Assembly (NCBI GenBank): GCA_027592155.1
Contig: JAQCKY010000108.1
Coordinates: 1-6,977, forward strand
Reading direction: 5' to 3'
Source of the DNA: Pseudomonadota bacterium
GTDB lineage: Bacteria > Pseudomonadota > Alphaproteobacteria > Rhodospirillales > UBA2165
DNA length: 6,977 nt
This document shows, in pieces, positions 5,916 to 6,977 of this stretch. Position 1 is the stretch's first letter. Each line of letters starts with the position of its first letter. Position numbers and translations under genes: made by a program. The notes beneath the pieces were generated by a model. That model worked only from the letters and a program-made list of their open reading frames with translations. It did no database searches and was not told the origin of the DNA.

Positions 5916-6977
5916 GTGAGCGAGTATTTTAGTCAAACGGAAGACCAACGGGCGATTCTCGAAACGGTTCGGCGGTTTTGTGAAGAAGTGGTTGTTCCCG
6001 TCGCGGCGGAGCTCGATCAGGCAAAAAAACCGGAGGACGGCTTTTCTTGGGACATCATCGAAAAATCCGATGCGGTTGGTCTGCGGACCCTGACATTATC
6101 CGAGGAATATGACGGGCTTGGCATCGATTCCCTGACCACGGCCATGGTCGTCGAGGAATTGGGCAAAGCCGATCTCGGCATCTCCGTGGTCTTCGCACAG
6201 ACCCTTAAACTCCTGCAAATTCTCCAGACCGCGACCACGCCCGAACAACGCGCGCGCTACCTGCCGATGTATCGGGATGATCCCCGGTTTCTACTGGCCA
6301 TCGGCATCACCGAGCCGGAAACCGCGTCCAACTATTTTGTGCCCAAACGCGCGAAAGCGCCGTTCCGCACCCAGGCGGTGAAGGCTGACGGCGGCTGGAT
6401 CCTCAACGGGATGAAGCATTTCATCTCCAACGGCAATGTGGCGAGCCTGTATCTGGTGTTTGCCCAGACCGAGAAGGGCAAACCCCTGGATCAAGCCAGC
6501 ACCTGTTTCCTGCTGGAACGGGACACACCCGGATTTTCCATCGGCCGCGTGCACGACAAGATGGGCGAACGCCTCGCCAACAACGCGGAGCTGATCTTCG
6601 AAGACTGCTTCATCGCGGACGAAAACGTCATCGGTGAAATCGGCAACGGCTTCGACGTCTTGGTGAAATTCTTCCCGCAAAGTAATGCCTATGCCGCCGC
6701 CAGCATCTTGGGCGTCGCCGGTGCGGCCTATGAGCGGGCGCTGGATTGGGCCCAGACCCGGGTCCAGGGCGGCAAACGCCTGATCGAGCATGACGGCATC
6801 ACTGCCGATTTATCCGAGATGCGGATGCTGCTCGACGTGTCCCGGACCTATATCCACAAAGCCGCCTGGCTGGCCGAGAATCAGGAACAGGGCTGGGACC
6901 CGACCCTCGGCGTCTTCCCCAAGGTCATGGCCTCGCAAGCGGCCTGGAAGATTGTCACCCGCACCTTGGAACTCCAT
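5916..6977 (+). CDS. Acyl-CoA dehydrogenase, 3' end cut by the window edge
   Basis: 354 codons from a GTG start are visible and the frame is still open at the last base. The family catalyses FAD-dependent alpha,beta-dehydrogenation of acyl-CoA, passing electrons to electron-transfer flavoprotein. The order is normal: N-terminal helical domain (about 5-120), beta domain with ITEPETASN (131-139), WILNGMKHFISNG (161-173) and the GEIGNGF segment (240-246), then the C-terminal helical domain. The last residues, TRTLELH, lie just before where the family normally has its Gly-Gly-x-Gly stretch, so the usual catalytic glutamate and roughly the last 40-60 residues are outside. Two oddities: about ten extra residues after TEPETASN before the next strand, and RVQGGKRLIEHD (282-293) where many members have Arg-x-x-Phe-Gly and a glutamine. 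The divergent thioesterase suggests a shared acyl-CoA role, but the substrate is not known. Confidence 0.93.
   Translation, partial: MSEYFSQTEDQRAILETVRRFCEEVVVPVAAELDQAKKPEDGFSWDIIEKSDAVGLRTLTLSEEYDGLGIDSLTTAMVVEELGKADLGISVVFAQTLKLLQILQTATTPEQRARYLPMYRDDPRFLLAIGITEPETASNYFVPKRAKAPFRTQAVKADGGWILNGMKHFISNGNVASLYLVFAQTEKGKPLDQASTCFLLERDTPGFSIGRVHDKMGERLANNAELIFEDCFIADENVIGEIGNGFDVLVKFFPQSNAYAAASILGVAGAAYERALDWAQTRVQGGKRLIEHDGITADLSEMRMLLDVSRTYIHKAAWLAENQEQGWDPTLGVFPKVMASQAAWKIVTRTLELH

Noticed and set aside
6291..6791. Minus-strand open frame of 166 codons inside the acyl-CoA dehydrogenase
   Set aside because: It is antisense to a clearly conserved enzyme, and its composition follows from the codon pattern of the opposite strand.

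Overview
This window looks like ordinary chromosomal DNA from a moderately GC-rich proteobacterium. It is probably an alphaproteobacterium, perhaps of the Rhodospirillales type. That placement is inferred from the style of the FolE, TrkH and acyl-CoA dehydrogenase proteins and from the frequent non-ATG starts (TTG, GTG, GTG); it is not proven. There are six protein-coding genes, one cut by the right edge. I found no tRNA, rRNA, CRISPR array, insertion sequence or phage gene.

Layout from left to right. On the minus strand (61-1584) is a MscS-type channel carrying a C-terminal cyclic-nucleotide-binding domain. It is divergent from a plus-strand run: folE (GTP cyclohydrolase I, 1819-2448), then trkH (potassium uptake membrane subunit, 2602-4050), then argE (M20-family acetylornithine deacetylase, 4052-5212). 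The argE start lies one base after the trkH stop, so those two are almost certainly cotranscribed and probably translationally coupled. argE converges on a minus-strand 4HBT-type acyl-CoA thioesterase (5263-5724). A 191-bp divergent gap then leads to an acyl-CoA dehydrogenase on the plus strand (5916 to beyond 6977).

Functionally the window mixes ion and osmotic physiology (the channel and TrkH), cofactor and amino-acid biosynthesis (FolE, ArgE) and acyl-CoA metabolism (thioesterase and dehydrogenase). I see no defence or mobile system, and nothing that amounts to a wholly new multi-gene system.

The most unusual local structure is a 12-bp tandem repeat filling the 50-bp gap between the convergent argE and thioesterase stops. 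Each copy re-encodes the argE ending Ala-Ser-Ile-stop, and because CTAG is self-complementary it also places in-frame stops for the opposing gene. A diverged copy at the far end encodes Trp-Ala-Ser-Val-stop. Other points of interest are the channel's intact cNMP-binding cassette, the SD-less TTG start of trkH preceded by a 12-codon ORF, an 8-bp tandem repeat in the trkH leader, and variant FAD-site motifs in the acyl-CoA dehydrogenase.
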